Below are positions 45,388 to 55,558 of a stretch of 64,000 nucleotides of DNA, in pieces (position 1 is the first letter of the stretch; every line of letters begins with the position of its first letter). The DNA lies in assembly GCA_028280715.1 (NCBI GenBank), contig JANQLG010000003.1:62001-126000 (forward strand), written 5' to 3'. The notes under the pieces are model-generated. The model did not search any database. It worked only from the letters and a program-made list of their open reading frames with translations, and was not told the DNA's origin. This stretch comes from Spongiibacteraceae bacterium. Its GTDB lineage: Bacteria > Pseudomonadota > Gammaproteobacteria > Pseudomonadales > Dasaniaceae. The position numbers and the translations under genes are program-made.

Positions 45388-47118
45388 TTAACCGCCCAAT
45401 AGGGGGTGGAAATTTAAACGGTAATTTACCGCGTGAGAACCCGGGTCAACAATGTTGAGGGAGATGTGTACTGGTTGCTTGATGGGCATCATATTGCTGC
45501 CGGTGAGTTCACCGCTCAAGTATTCATTAGGTGTGAATCGTCTGCCTGCTACAACGTTGCCCGACAGGTCGGTAAACACTAGCTCCATGATGGGAAACTT
45601 TTGCGGGAAGGTGGCCCGATTGGTAATGATGGCGTCAATTACTAATGACTGCTGTTGGTCCGGATTGCTGCGAATCATTAAGTTGGAGGAGCGTATCAAC
45701 TTAATGTCGTGCTTTTCGGGCATAGTGCAACCGATTATATTGCAGGTGCTGGTCAGTAGTGAGCGATAACTATCATCTCGTGCCAGCTGTTCGAAATTGA
45801 AGGTCACGTATTGAATAAACAGTGCAATCACAGCAATCACCGCGGCGGCTTGCCAGGCGTATTGGGTCAAGTTGTGATGGCGGCTGGCTGTGGCAATTTC
45901 AACGGGTTCGGGTTCTATGCCGGCTAACAGTGCCAGTTTTTCCTCGCCAATACGATCTCCTGCGGTGAGAGATTCTTCATTAAACACGAATTCAGTCATC
46001 GATTGAGGCTGTTCCGCTTGTTCTTGCTCATCAATAATATCAAGCAATTCAGGATCTACCGGGGAATGTTGTTCTTCATTGTCATCAAGAGAATCAAAGA
46101 AGTCTTCAAATTGATCTTCGGGTTCTTCCTGTTCGTCAGCGTCGGCCAGGTATTCCTCGTCGTTGCTGCCTGAGTCATCTGATTCAGCTTCATCCTCTTC
46201 CAGTAATTTTTTTGCCCATTCTTCTTCGCTTTCGGTCTCGTCGCCTAATTCGTCAAGATCCTGAAATACTTTGCTGGACGGTGTTTCTTCCCAGCTATCA
46301 ATGTTGAGAAAGCTTTCGCTGAATGACTCGGATCGTGTGTCATTAATATTTCTTTCATCGTCCTCAATGCTGCCAGCAGTTTCATCGAGGCCTGGTTCGT
46401 TAATAGAAAGTTCATCGATAGAAGGTTCAATTTCTAAAATAGAATCGTGTTCAGGTTCGTCATTGATGAGTTCGTCTTCGATTTCATCGTCATTGATTGG
46501 CTCTTCATCAATGGCGAAGGAGTCCTCAGCGGTTGTTAAAGAGCCCTCAGCGGGCAAGGAGCCCTCAGCTGTTATTAGAGAATCTTCAGCCGCTAAGGCG
46601 CCTTCGTTAAGTAAATCTTCATTTAAGAGTTCTTCATCAATCTCGATATCCATTTCTGCAGAATCGTTAACCTTTGCCAGCGCTTCTTCGATTTCTGGTG
46701 TTTGCTCAAAGAGGTCTTCGGCTAACAGACTTTCTTCCTCAAAGGTTTCGTTCAGGAAGTCAGTGTCGTCGTCAAAAATATCATCATCAAAGATGTCATC
46801 AATTTCGTTTAGGGAGCTATCGTTTTCTTCGACATTCAGGAATTGCGTTGTCGGCTCGATTTCATCCAGGTGTTGGTCATCAATCTCAATGGCGCTTTGT
46901 TCGATAGTGTCGCTGAAAAATTCTTCTTCCTGATGGAAAGGATCAGACTCCGCAGCAAGATCAGGACTGTTAGTTGGATTGCCTAGCCAATGTTCAGGTG
47001 CATTGAAAATATGCAGGCAGGAGCCACAGCGTACCGCACCATTGGCGATCTTTAATTGATCGTCGGTGACCCGGAAGGAGGTCTGGCATTTGGGGCACTG
47101 TGTGACCTGTGTGGTCAT
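45388..47118 (-). CDS. zinc-ribbon and DUF3426 membrane protein
   Basis: 576 residues. An MJ0042-type zinc ribbon lies at residues 8-34 (CPKC ... CGSC). Residues about 45-390 are highly acidic and low in complexity (Glu, Asp, Ser), including near-repeats such as AEGSLPAEGSL and TAEDS. A membrane helix (AWQAAAVIAVIALFIQYV) follows at about 420, then a periplasmic DUF3426 domain ending at the C-terminus (DLSGNVVAGRRFTPNEYLSG). The function is unknown. The gene is conserved next to prmA in gammaproteobacteria; the acidic stretch is much longer than usual. Confidence 0.8.
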   Translation of the reverse strand: MTTQVTQCPKCQTSFRVTDDQLKIANGAVRCGSCLHIFNAPEHWLGNPTNSPDLAAESDPFHQEEEFFSDTIEQSAIEIDDQHLDEIEPTTQFLNVEENDSSLNEIDDIFDDDIFDDDTDFLNETFEEESLLAEDLFEQTPEIEEALAKVNDSAEMDIEIDEELLNEDLLNEGALAAEDSLITAEGSLPAEGSLTTAEDSFAIDEEPINDDEIEDELINDEPEHDSILEIEPSIDELSINEPGLDETAGSIEDDERNINDTRSESFSESFLNIDSWEETPSSKVFQDLDELGDETESEEEWAKKLLEEDEAESDDSGSNDEEYLADADEQEEPEDQFEDFFDSLDDNEEQHSPVDPELLDIIDEQEQAEQPQSMTEFVFNEESLTAGDRIGEEKLALLAGIEPEPVEIATASRHHNLTQYAWQAAAVIAVIALFIQYVTFNFEQLARDDSYRSLLTSTCNIIGCTMPEKHDIKLIRSSNLMIRSNPDQQQSLVIDAIITNRATFPQKFPIMELVFTDLSGNVVAGRRFTPNEYLSGELTGSNMMPIKQPVHISLNIVDPGSHAVNYRLNFHPLLGG

Positions 47119-47247
47119 AGTTGTAAGTCCTGAAACCCGGTTGACGGCTTTTTAGCGTTCTTTAAGTGTATCGCTTTTTTCAGAAAAAACGAGGAGTTAT
47201 CTATGTTTTGTGAAGTGATTCCACAAGCTTGCGATGGTCTGCAAAAG

Positions 47248-48129
47248 CTAGTGACGTTGGCCGGTTAGGCGAATCCAATCGTCCTGTTCAACTGCGGGTT
47301 CCATGTCGAACCACCGTTGATAATGTTGGTATAGGTTGTCTGCCTGGCTGGATATGATGCCTGACAGTACTAACAAACCTTTGGGCTGTAGTAGCTGGCT
47401 GATCTGAGGGGCGAGTTCCAGCAGTGGTCCTGCAAGTATATTGGCGACCAGGATGTCGGCTTGCGTGTTTGCTGGAATTTGATCGGGTAGGCAAGTAATG
47501 ATTCGTTGTGAGTCAATGTTGTTGCGTTTGGCATTATCGCGAGTAGCGGTTAATGCTTGCGGGTCGTTATCAATGGCGATAACTTTTTCTGCGCCCAGTA
47601 GCAGGGAGGCAATACCGAGAATGCCGGAACCGCAGCCGAAATCTACCACAGTTTTGTCAGTCAGGTCACAACCGTCTAACCACTTCAGGCACAGGGCGGT
47701 GGTGGGATGAGTGCCACTGCCGAAGGCAAGGCCTGGGTCCAGTAGTAGGTTCACAGCATCTACTTCAGGCGGCTGTTTCCAACTGGGACAAATCCATAAT
47801 CGCTGGCCGAATTTCATCGGCTCGAAATGGCTCATCCATTCCCGTTCCCAGTCTTTATCTTCCAAAATTTCCCAGCGATAGCTGGGAAGCGATTTGCCGT
47901 ATTGCGCAGTGGCGATCACAGTGGTGAGATCGGTATCGATGTTGGCATTGAATAGGCCGGTAACACGGGTGTTATTCCAGAGCGGTGTTTCGCCAACAGC
48001 GGGTTCTAGAATGGGTTGGTCGGCATTATCTTCCAGGGTAACAGAAACAGCTCCCGCAGCTAGCAATGCGTCTTCGATGGCATCGCTATTGCTGCGAGTG
48101 GCTTTTACTCGTAGTTGCAACCAGGACAT
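47248..48129 (-). CDS. prmA: ribosomal protein L11 methyltransferase
   Basis: 293 residues. The N-terminal substrate domain (MSWLQLRVKATRSNSDAIEDALLAAGAVSVTLED) is followed by LLDPGLAFGSGTHPTTALCLKWLD and VVDFGCGSGILGIASLLLGAEKV, the SAM-binding motif, and ILVANILAGPLLELAP, the catalytic NIL-type motif. It trimethylates several residues of L11. It lies between accC and the DUF3426 gene, the normal order. Confidence 0.95.
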   Translation of the reverse strand: MSWLQLRVKATRSNSDAIEDALLAAGAVSVTLEDNADQPILEPAVGETPLWNNTRVTGLFNANIDTDLTTVIATAQYGKSLPSYRWEILEDKDWEREWMSHFEPMKFGQRLWICPSWKQPPEVDAVNLLLDPGLAFGSGTHPTTALCLKWLDGCDLTDKTVVDFGCGSGILGIASLLLGAEKVIAIDNDPQALTATRDNAKRNNIDSQRIITCLPDQIPANTQADILVANILAGPLLELAPQISQLLQPKGLLVLSGIISSQADNLYQHYQRWFDMEPAVEQDDWIRLTGQRH

Positions 48130-48173
48130 CGGACTAACAGATCGTATTTAGTCGGCAGCAAGTATCCCTATAG

Positions 48174-49517
48174 TTACAGCCCAAGTTTTTTCTCCAGGTA
48201 GTGGATGTTAACACCACCTTCGCGGAAAGGGGCGTCGCGAACCAGATCCTGTTGCAGAGGAATGTTGGTTCGAATGCCATCAATCACCATTTCATCCAGT
48301 GCACTGCGCATTCTGTCGAGAGCGGCTTCACGAGTCTCTGCCCAGGTTATAACTTTGGCAATCATAGAGTCATAGTTTGGGGGTACGCTGTAGCCGCTAT
48401 ACAAATGCGAATCTACACGAACGCCGAGCCCTCCGGGCGGGTGAAACATTTTGATCGTACCGGGGCAGGGCATAAAGGTTTTGGGATCTTCGGCATTGAT
48501 GCGACATTCGAAGGCATGGCCGTTGATTTTGATCTCTTCTTGTTTGAACGACAGTTTTTCACCCGAGCATACGCGGATTTGCTCTTTGATTAGGTCGACG
48601 TTGGTGATCATTTCAGAAACCGGGTGCTCGACTTGGATTCGCGTATTCATCTCAATGAAGTAAAAACGGCCATCTTCGTAGAGAAACTCAAAGGTACCTG
48701 CACCGCGATAGCCAATTTGATTACAGGCATCAATACAGGATTGATAAACCTCATTGCGAATGTCATCAGGAATGCCAGGAGCGGGTGCTTCTTCAAGTAC
48801 TTTTTGGTGGCGGCGTTGCAGTGAGCAGTCACGATCATAAAGATGAGCAGTATTACCTTGGCCGTCGGAGATTACTTGCACTTCAACGTGACGTGGATTC
48901 TCCAGGAATTTTTCCATGTACACAGTGCCGTCACCAAAGGCTGCAGAGGCCTCAGAGCGGGTAACATGAATTGAATTCAATAAAGCAGCTTCGCTTTGTA
49001 CAACTCGCATGCCTCGACCGCCACCGCCAGCGGCTGCTTTGATGATAACTGGGTAGCCGATATCGCGTGCAATCTGCAGACAGCGCTCTTTATTATCTAC
49101 CGGCAAAGGGCCGTTAGAGCCGGGAACCGTAGGTACACCCGCTTTACGCATTGCTTCGATGGCGGAAACTTTGTCTCCCATTAAGCGGATAACTTCTGCT
49201 GAAGGACCGATAAACACAAAGCCGCTCTTTTGTACCTGTTCTGCAAAGTCGGCATTTTCCGCCAAGAAGCCATAACCGGGATGAATAGCTGTGGCGTCGG
49301 TGACTTCGGCGGCACTGATGATAGCGGGGATATTTAAGTAGCTTGCCGGTGAAGGTGCTGGGCCAATGCAAACGGATTCATCGGCCAGCCGAACGTGCAT
49401 TAGGTCTCGGTCAGCTTGTGAGTATACAGCGACGGTTTTGATGCCCATTTCTTTACAGGCGCGAAGAATCCGAAGTGCTATTTCACCACGGTTGGCAATA
49501 ACGATTTTATCAAACAT
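48174..49517 (-). CDS. accC: acetyl-CoA carboxylase, biotin carboxylase subunit
   Basis: 447 residues from ATG 49517 with AGGGC upstream; a longer start at 49553 is unlikely. [20 protein letters not shown] is the N-terminus, [16 protein letters not shown] is the ATP loop, [17 protein letters not shown] follows, and [18 protein letters not shown] holds the catalytic Glu and Arg. It carboxylates biotin on AccB with bicarbonate and ATP, the first step of fatty-acid synthesis. It lies 125 bases downstream of accB. Confidence 0.96.
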   Translation of the reverse strand: MFDKIVIANRGEIALRILRACKEMGIKTVAVYSQADRDLMHVRLADESVCIGPAPSPASYLNIPAIISAAEVTDATAIHPGYGFLAENADFAEQVQKSGFVFIGPSAEVIRLMGDKVSAIEAMRKAGVPTVPGSNGPLPVDNKERCLQIARDIGYPVIIKAAAGGGGRGMRVVQSEAALLNSIHVTRSEASAAFGDGTVYMEKFLENPRHVEVQVISDGQGNTAHLYDRDCSLQRRHQKVLEEAPAPGIPDDIRNEVYQSCIDACNQIGYRGAGTFEFLYEDGRFYFIEMNTRIQVEHPVSEMITNVDLIKEQIRVCSGEKLSFKQEEIKINGHAFECRINAEDPKTFMPCPGTIKMFHPPGGLGVRVDSHLYSGYSVPPNYDSMIAKVITWAETREAALDRMRSALDEMVIDGIRTNIPLQQDLVRDAPFREGGVNIHYLEKKLGL

Positions 49518-49642
49518 GAATTTTTGCCCTGTTGATATAACCCGCACTAACAAGGCTCGAGTTATATCGTTGTTTTGATATCTGTTGTTTTTGGATCACT
49601 GGAATTTTTGAACAATTTTTTAATAGGGGTAATTCCAATTGA

Positions 49643-50119
49643 CTAAACAATGGTGACTAGTGGTTGATCGTATTCAACGGGCTGGCCATCTTCCACCAGG
49701 ATGGCTTCGATGGTGCCTGCTTTGTCTGCTTCGATCTGATTCATCATTTTCATCGCTTCAACGATACAAATGACATCACCTACTTTGACGTGCTGGCCCA
49801 CTTCAGCAAATGATGGGGAGCCAGGAGACGGCGCACGGTAGAAGGTTCCCACCATGGGTGATTTGATTATGTGGCCGGATATGGCTGGAGCAGCTTCTTC
49901 TGCAGCAGGCGCCGGAGCAGCCGCTGGTGTTGGAGCTGGGGCAGCTGCAGCGGGTGCAGGAACTGGGGGCGGCATAGGTACTGCTGGTGCTGCGTAAGTG
50001 GCTGCGTTACCAGAGTTGCGGCTAATGCGTACCGACTCTTCGCCTTCTTTAATCTCAATTTCGTCAATATTGGATTCTTCCAGCAGCTCGATCAGTTTTT
50101 TTACTTTGCGTATATCCAT
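49643..50119 (-). CDS. accB: acetyl-CoA carboxylase, biotin carboxyl carrier protein
   Basis: 158 residues. The N-terminal [21 protein letters not shown] precedes a Pro/Ala-rich linker ([20 protein letters not shown]), then the biotinyl domain with VEAMKMMNQ, whose Lys is biotinylated. It carries CO2 between AccC and the AccAD transferase. It lies between aroQ and accC on the same strand. Confidence 0.96.
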   Translation of the reverse strand: MDIRKVKKLIELLEESNIDEIEIKEGEESVRISRNSGNAATYAAPAVPMPPPVPAPAAAAPAPTPAAAPAPAAEEAAPAISGHIIKSPMVGTFYRAPSPGSPSFAEVGQHVKVGDVICIVEAMKMMNQIEADKAGTIEAILVEDGQPVEYDQPLVTIV

Positions 50120-50196
50120 AGTGTTTCTCTAATGCTCACTCTGTTTATGTCTTTATATATATGCGGTATTTTTTTGTTCTGGTTTTTTCTAACTGG

Positions 50197-50640
50197 CTAG
50201 TTGTCTTTTAAATTATTGCATGCAGCTTGTAGCGCCAATAAATAGCCTTGTGTTCCCAATCCGCAGATAACGCCTTCGGCAATATCCGATAAGTAGGATT
50301 TATGCCGGAAGCTCTCTCTTTTGTGTACGTTGGAAATATGTACCTCGATAAAGGGTATGGCGACACCTAACAGTGCGTCGCGCAATGCAATACTGGTATG
50401 GGTAAAGGCGCCAGGATTAAAGATAATGAAATTTATTCCTTCCTGTCTGGCGTCATGAATGCGTTCAATGAGTTCGTACTCGGCATTGCTTTGCATAGTC
50501 AGCAAATGATGGCCAGCAGATTGTGCAGCATCTATCAATTGGCGATCAATATCAGCCAGCGCGGCTGATCCATAAACTTCCGGTTCGCGGCTGCCGAGCA
50601 GATTAAGATTGGGGCCATGTAATACCAGTATTGATGCCAT
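50197..50640 (-). CDS. aroQ: type II 3-dehydroquinate dehydratase
   Basis: 147 residues. [20 protein letters not shown] holds the catalytic Tyr on the lid loop region, [16 protein letters not shown] and [21 protein letters not shown] complete the active site with the catalytic His. It catalyses the third step of the shikimate pathway. aroQ before accB is the conserved order in Pseudomonas and relatives. Confidence 0.95.
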   Translation of the reverse strand: MASILVLHGPNLNLLGSREPEVYGSAALADIDRQLIDAAQSAGHHLLTMQSNAEYELIERIHDARQEGINFIIFNPGAFTHTSIALRDALLGVAIPFIEVHISNVHKRESFRHKSYLSDIAEGVICGLGTQGYLLALQAACNNLKDN

Positions 50641-51108
50641 GATGGTTGTATTCCGGTCTTGTATTCTGGTGATTGACCTTCAGCTCAGCGCTAATCTGCG
50701 CTCGCTATTGTTATTTGCTGTTTTGTTATTCACATCAGGTTGGCGATTCTGCCTCAAAAGATAACTGTAGTCCAATATTTGTTAAGTTCAATGCATTTGC
50801 TGACGATATCGGCGCAAAATCACTGATTTTACAAGCAAGTTTTGAGTTTTTATTTTGGTAGATGTCGGCAGAAGGCGTCTATTTCGAGATAAGATTGCCG
50901 ATGATCGATGTTTTTGCCATCAACTTCGCCAAAATTGCAGTCAAATGTTGCTATCTCTTCGGTTTTTGTTTGAAATGGGAGTTTAGCTTGGTTTTTAAGT
51001 CAGTTTTTAGCAAATTAACAAGATAACAGACGTTAGTAGCAATATAACAGCAGGTTGTTGTTATAAGCGCTCGTTTTAAGCGGTTATCAAAAAAGACAGC
51101 TTCCTGCA
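50641..51108. other. 468-base intergenic region upstream of aroQ-accBC
   Basis: This should hold the promoter of the aroQ-accB-accC unit. I see only an imperfect ATAACA/TGTTAT repeat around 51045-51065, and no gene or strong terminator after dsbD. Confidence 0.4.
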
Positions 51109-52917
51109 TTAGTTGCTGGCAACGGTTGCCTGTGTTGCGGCTGAAAAAGCATTGACGACTGTATCTACAGTGAGAATTTGCGGAAGCACTTCTGCGGTAC
51201 CATTGCTGTTTGCGGGGTATACCAAGTAGAGGGGAATACCGTTACGACCATATTGTGAGAGTAGTGCTGTAATGGTTGGGTCGTAATTAGTCCAATCGGC
51301 TTTCAGGTAGGTGATGCCATTTTGTTGCAGTGATTCTTTAACTCTATCTGTGCTTAATGTGACCTTTTCATTGGTGAGGCAGGTGATGCACCAGTCGGCA
51401 GTGACGTTGATAAAAACGGGTTTACCTTCATCGCGTAACGCTGCAAGCACGGCTGGGTTATAGCTTAGCCATTCACTATTAGTATTATTCTCACGAGCTA
51501 CCGGCTGCAGTAAATTGCTGGCCAATAGAGTCAGAGCAATCACGATACTGGCTGCTGACAAGCTGCGCTTAATCAGCTTTCCATTCCATAGCCAAATTGC
51601 CAAGGCGAGTAGTACGCAGCCGAGTAAAATCGTGGCCATGCCATTGACGCCAGTCTGGTTGCCAACTACCCAACACAGCCAAACAGCTGTGGCATAAAGC
51701 GGAAAAGCCAGAATCTGTTTCAGTTGATCCATCCAGGGACCAGGTTTAGGAATTTTACTGAGCAGTTTAGGTGAAGCGCTCAGTACCAACACAGGTAGTG
51801 CCATGCCAACGCCCAGCGCGGCAAAAACCAGCAGAGATATGACTACAGGCTGTGTGACAGCAAATCCCAGTGCGGTTCCCATAAAAGGAGCGGTACATGG
51901 GCTGGCAACGATGGTGGCGAGTACGCCGGTAAAAAAACTGCCGCTATAGCCCGACTTATTGGCGAGTGAGCTACCGACATTCATCCAGCTACCGCCGAAT
52001 TCGACGACACCAGACAGGCTCAGCCCCATCACAAAGAATAAATAACACAGTGCCGCAACAAACCAGGGTGATTGTAAATGAAATCCCCAACCCACCGCTT
52101 GGCCTGCAGCCTGTAATGAAACCAGTATTCCTGCGACAACGATAAAGCTGGATACCACACCAGCGCTATAACTGAAGCCGTGTATTAGTTGCGAATGCTC
52201 TTTGTCATTGGCAAAGCCCAACACCTTCAAACTCAATACCGGGAACACACAGGGCATCAGGTTGAGAATAATGCCTCCTAGTGCTGCTAATAACAGCATA
52301 TAGGGAAGGCTGCCCACATCAGCGTTAGCTGCTGATTGAATGGTTGTACCCGTGTTGGGTGATAGATTGTTGGATGATGGTCTGTCGGGAGTATCTTCAA
52401 CTGGAGCAGCCGCCAATTTGATGCCGTCGAGCTGAAAGTGCTGCGTGCGAGGTGGGTAGCACAAGCCGGCATCAGCACAGCCCTGACTGGTTACACTGAG
52501 ATTAAGGTTGGCTTGCTCTGGGATGTCTTGCAGTTCTATATCCAGGCTGTGGTAGTACACCTGGACGCGACCAAAATATTCGTCTTCTTTTTCCAGTCCA
52601 TCAGGAATCTGAGGTGTGATGGCAATGGTCTGATCACCACTTTTAAGTTCGAAATCCAAACTGTGGCGATAAAGATAGTAACCCTCGGCAATTTGCCAAT
52701 TCAGGCGTGCGTAAGGAGAGGAGCTATTGCGTTGTTCCATCTCAACATTGAGAATGTAGGCTTCTTCTACCGGCAGGAATTCATCTTCGAGTATTAGGTC
52801 GCTACTGGCTTCGAGCTCATTGTTGAAAGTCTTGGTCTGAAAATCATCTGCCGCTTGCGCTGAGTAGGCAAAAAAACATTGAATTAGGCAGATAAATAAC
52901 AACAATCCGGTACGCAT
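51109..52917 (-). CDS. dsbD: thiol:disulfide interchange protein DsbD
   Basis: 602 residues. After a signal peptide (LLLFICLIQCFFAYSAQA) comes the periplasmic alpha domain (QGCADAGLCYPPRTQHF with its redox Cys pair), then about eight membrane helices with LMPCVFPVLSLKVLGF and IVASPCTAPFMGTALGFAV (the transmembrane Cys pair), and the C-terminal thioredoxin-like domain with DWCITCLTNEKV. It carries electrons from cytosolic thioredoxin to periplasmic isomerases and cytochrome c maturation. Its place next to aroQ matches Pseudomonas. Confidence 0.95.
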   Translation of the reverse strand: MRTGLLLFICLIQCFFAYSAQAADDFQTKTFNNELEASSDLILEDEFLPVEEAYILNVEMEQRNSSSPYARLNWQIAEGYYLYRHSLDFELKSGDQTIAITPQIPDGLEKEDEYFGRVQVYYHSLDIELQDIPEQANLNLSVTSQGCADAGLCYPPRTQHFQLDGIKLAAAPVEDTPDRPSSNNLSPNTGTTIQSAANADVGSLPYMLLLAALGGIILNLMPCVFPVLSLKVLGFANDKEHSQLIHGFSYSAGVVSSFIVVAGILVSLQAAGQAVGWGFHLQSPWFVAALCYLFFVMGLSLSGVVEFGGSWMNVGSSLANKSGYSGSFFTGVLATIVASPCTAPFMGTALGFAVTQPVVISLLVFAALGVGMALPVLVLSASPKLLSKIPKPGPWMDQLKQILAFPLYATAVWLCWVVGNQTGVNGMATILLGCVLLALAIWLWNGKLIKRSLSAASIVIALTLLASNLLQPVARENNTNSEWLSYNPAVLAALRDEGKPVFINVTADWCITCLTNEKVTLSTDRVKESLQQNGITYLKADWTNYDPTITALLSQYGRNGIPLYLVYPANSNGTAEVLPQILTVDTVVNAFSAATQATVASN

Positions 52918-53061
52918 GGGGTTTCCGCTAGTAATAAAAGGCCTATGCTTGGACTCTCATTGGATAATGAGTTCCGTGAATCAATTGGCATAATTGTATC
53001 TCAATCCTGAAATTGCGCATGGTTGGGGTTCAAAAAGTTTGGTTTTATTACAGGTTTTAAT

Positions 53062-53790
53062 GTGGTTTTGAACAAAAGTGTGAAAACGGTAGGTAAAAAG
53101 TCGAAGTTAGGCGGTCTCTATGCAGTTATTTTGCTCGTGTTTTCAGGTTGTGTTGTAACGCCTGAAGTGCCGCTGGAGCAAGCCGCATCCATTAACAGTG
53201 TACCTATTGAAGAAGATAATTCTGATAAGCAGGAAAGCCAGGAGATTCAGCAGCATATTGCTGATCTGTTGTTTAAAGCCCAACAGGCTTTGAAGCAGGA
53301 TCGTTTGAAACGACCAACTGATGATAATGCCTATTTCTGGCTTCAGCAGGTATTGGCGTTGGATGAGTTAAACCCTGAAGCTCACAGCGGTATGCGAGCG
53401 ATTACCCAACGTTATTTTGAGCTGGCGGAGCAGGCCTTTAAACAGGGACGTCGGAATTATGCCGAGTTGTTATTAAGTCGAGCGATGAGTGTATCCGCTA
53501 CACCAAATCAGGTGGATCAGATAAGGCAAAAGTATCCAGAAGATGTGGCTGCAAATATCTATCCATTGTCTACTTCAGCTTTAGTGGAAAAAGGTGAGAC
53601 GATAACAAAGCAGCTGGCCGATATTGCCGCGTTGGCGGTGCAGAAAGAATCGAGGTTGCTAATTGTGGCGCGCAATGATGCAGAAGGCCGCTGGATTTAC
53701 AAACAAATGCGTGCGTCAGTTGATGGCTATCGTTTGCGTGGCAATATTGAAATTGGTGCCAACGCGCGCATTGTGTTGATTGATTTATAG
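53062..53790 (+). CDS. TPR-like lipoprotein, unknown function
   Basis: About 242 residues from GTG 53062 (AGG seven bases upstream); a TTG at 53023 is possible. AVILLVFSGCVVTPE is a lipobox. Residues about 75-160 form helical repeats (ADLLFKAQQALKQDRL, DNAYFWLQQVLALDELNPEA, AEQAFKQGRRNYAELLLSRAM) that resemble TPR units. The C-terminal 60 residues (ESRLLIVARNDAEGRWIYKQM) may be an OmpA-like or beta-rich domain. The sequence does not identify a role. Confidence 0.7.
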   Translation: MVLNKSVKTVGKKSKLGGLYAVILLVFSGCVVTPEVPLEQAASINSVPIEEDNSDKQESQEIQQHIADLLFKAQQALKQDRLKRPTDDNAYFWLQQVLALDELNPEAHSGMRAITQRYFELAEQAFKQGRRNYAELLLSRAMSVSATPNQVDQIRQKYPEDVAANIYPLSTSALVEKGETITKQLADIAALAVQKESRLLIVARNDAEGRWIYKQMRASVDGYRLRGNIEIGANARIVLIDL

Positions 53791-53885
53791 CGTTTGCCAG
53801 GCAATTAAAGTTTTTGTGTGTATAACATGCCTAACAAGAGTGTCTGCTTAGGGTATAGTTAGCAAAAAAACATTGGGGAAAAACG

Positions 53886-54335
53886 TTGAGTATAAAAAAT
53901 ATCTTTAGGTCAGTTATTGTTTGCTTCGCCATGATGTCATCCTGGGCCAGTGCAGAACTACAGGTGCAAGATGGTTATGTACGCGCCTTACCGCCGGGTG
54001 TACCTGTGACGGCTGCTTTTATGACGCTGATCAATACTGCAGACACTGATGTGAAAATTACTGGTGGTAAGAGTAATGCAGCGGAAACACTGGAGTTGCA
54101 TACTCATCGCCATGTAAATGGAATGATGAGTATGCAACAGGTGCCTTCGGTCGATATTCCTGCTAAAGGTGAATTCGCGTTTGTTCCTGGCTCATATCAT
54201 ATTATGCTTATGAATCTGACAAAGCCTTTACGCGCAGGTGATGTGGTCACCTTGCAATTGCACTCGGATGAGCAGGTTGTGCTGGATGTAGAGCTGCCTG
54301 TTCGCAGTGTGGTTAATGAGCATGCCCATCATTAG
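53886..54335 (+). CDS. PCuAC-type periplasmic copper chaperone
   Basis: 149 residues from TTG 53886 with GGGGAA upstream. A signal peptide (SVIVCFAMMSSWASAEL) precedes a cupredoxin-like domain with the copper motif: LELHTHRHVNGMMSM and, after a gap, YHIMLMNLTKPL (H-M-x10-M-x21-H-x-M pattern). PCuAC proteins bring Cu(I) to the Cu-A or Cu-B site of cytochrome c oxidase. The C-terminus ends HAHH, perhaps an extra metal site. It stands alone. Confidence 0.88.
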   Translation: MSIKNIFRSVIVCFAMMSSWASAELQVQDGYVRALPPGVPVTAAFMTLINTADTDVKITGGKSNAAETLELHTHRHVNGMMSMQQVPSVDIPAKGEFAFVPGSYHIMLMNLTKPLRAGDVVTLQLHSDEQVVLDVELPVRSVVNEHAHH

Positions 54336-54437
54336 TGGTAATGAAGTAATGATGTCCTCTAATTTAATAAACTTCTAATGACTGGATTCACTTTTCAGAA
54401 TCTCAAAATATTAGGATCAAGGTAAGGACGATAAAAA

Positions 54438-55523
54438 ATGGCTATCAGTTGGCAATCGGTAAAAGAGCGTTTTAACCGCGTCAGTGATAGGGTGCTGAAT
54501 AATGGCTTGATTGGCGATCGATTTGATTTAGATGATACCGGTGTGATGCCAAAGGCTATTGCGGTTGTAGTGGTAGTATATTTGGTGATAGCGGTATTTG
54601 TCGGTATTTATTGGTCAGGTGCTCCTGATCAATTTGCCGTTAAAGAAAACGCTGCCGTAATGGCTGAAAAAAATAATCAACCAGTCGTTATCGGTACAAC
54701 CACAACGGCAACCTTGATTACAGTCACCAGTACTTTGCTTGAAAAACCGGGTGGCTTTATTAGTAACGATATTTTTCCTCCTGGGGTATGGCTGGACAAC
54801 ATGCCTGCCTGGGAATATGGCGCCTTGATTCAATCACGAGATTTAACCCGCGCTTTGCGCGAGAGCTTCAGCCGGTCGCAATCGCAATCTCAGGAAGATG
54901 TTGATTTGGGAAAAGCTGAGCCGAGTTTGAATTTTTCTCGTGACAGTTGGGCGGTGCCGGCAACTGAGTCTGAGTATCGTACAGCGATTAAGCACTTAAA
55001 TAGTTATTTGGAGAGGCTGGGTGATCAGGGCAATAGTCAGTCGCAGTTTTATGCGCGGGCAGATAATTTACGTTATTGGCTGGCGATTGTTGAAAGTCGG
55101 CTGGGGAGTTTGTCACAGCGTTTGAGTGCCAGTGTTGGTAAACGGCGTTTAAATACCGATTTGGCAGGTGATGCTTCCGCGCAGCAATCGACCTATGCGC
55201 CTAACGAAATGGAAGTGAAAACACCCTGGTCAGAAATTGATGATGTATTTTATGAATCGCGTGGCTCTGCCTGGGCACTGTTACACTTTTTGCGAGCGAT
55301 TGAAGTGGATTTTGCCGAAGTGCTGGTCAATAAAAATGCCTTGGTCAGTTTACAGCAAATTATTCGTGAGCTTGAGTCGACACAGGATGCCGTTTTTAGT
55401 CCAGTGATTTTAAACGGTAGTGGTTTTGGTTTGTTGGCAAATCATTCGCTGGTGATGGCGTCTTATATTTCCCGTGCCAATGCCGCTATTATCGATTTGC
55501 GCGAATTATTGTCTCAGGGCTAA
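54438..55523 (+). CDS. DUF2333 family inner membrane protein
   Basis: 361 residues. One N-terminal membrane helix (AIAVVVVVYLVIAVFVGIYW, about 38-57) and a long periplasmic part. The blocks FPPGVWLDNMPAWEYGALIQSRDLTRALRESFSRSQSQS and RGSAWALLHFLRAIEVDFAEVL match DUF2333, a gammaproteobacterial family without known function. The next gene starts 35 bases downstream, so co-transcription is likely. Confidence 0.82.
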   Translation: MAISWQSVKERFNRVSDRVLNNGLIGDRFDLDDTGVMPKAIAVVVVVYLVIAVFVGIYWSGAPDQFAVKENAAVMAEKNNQPVVIGTTTTATLITVTSTLLEKPGGFISNDIFPPGVWLDNMPAWEYGALIQSRDLTRALRESFSRSQSQSQEDVDLGKAEPSLNFSRDSWAVPATESEYRTAIKHLNSYLERLGDQGNSQSQFYARADNLRYWLAIVESRLGSLSQRLSASVGKRRLNTDLAGDASAQQSTYAPNEMEVKTPWSEIDDVFYESRGSAWALLHFLRAIEVDFAEVLVNKNALVSLQQIIRELESTQDAVFSPVILNGSGFGLLANHSLVMASYISRANAAIIDLRELLSQG

Positions 55524-55558
55524 AGTCATATTTTTAAAAATACCTTTAAGGAAAAGTT

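Noticed and set aside
46271-46933. 220-residue Ser-rich open frame on the plus strand
   Set aside because: It is the complement of the acidic low-complexity part of the DUF3426 gene; no ribosome site or known domain.
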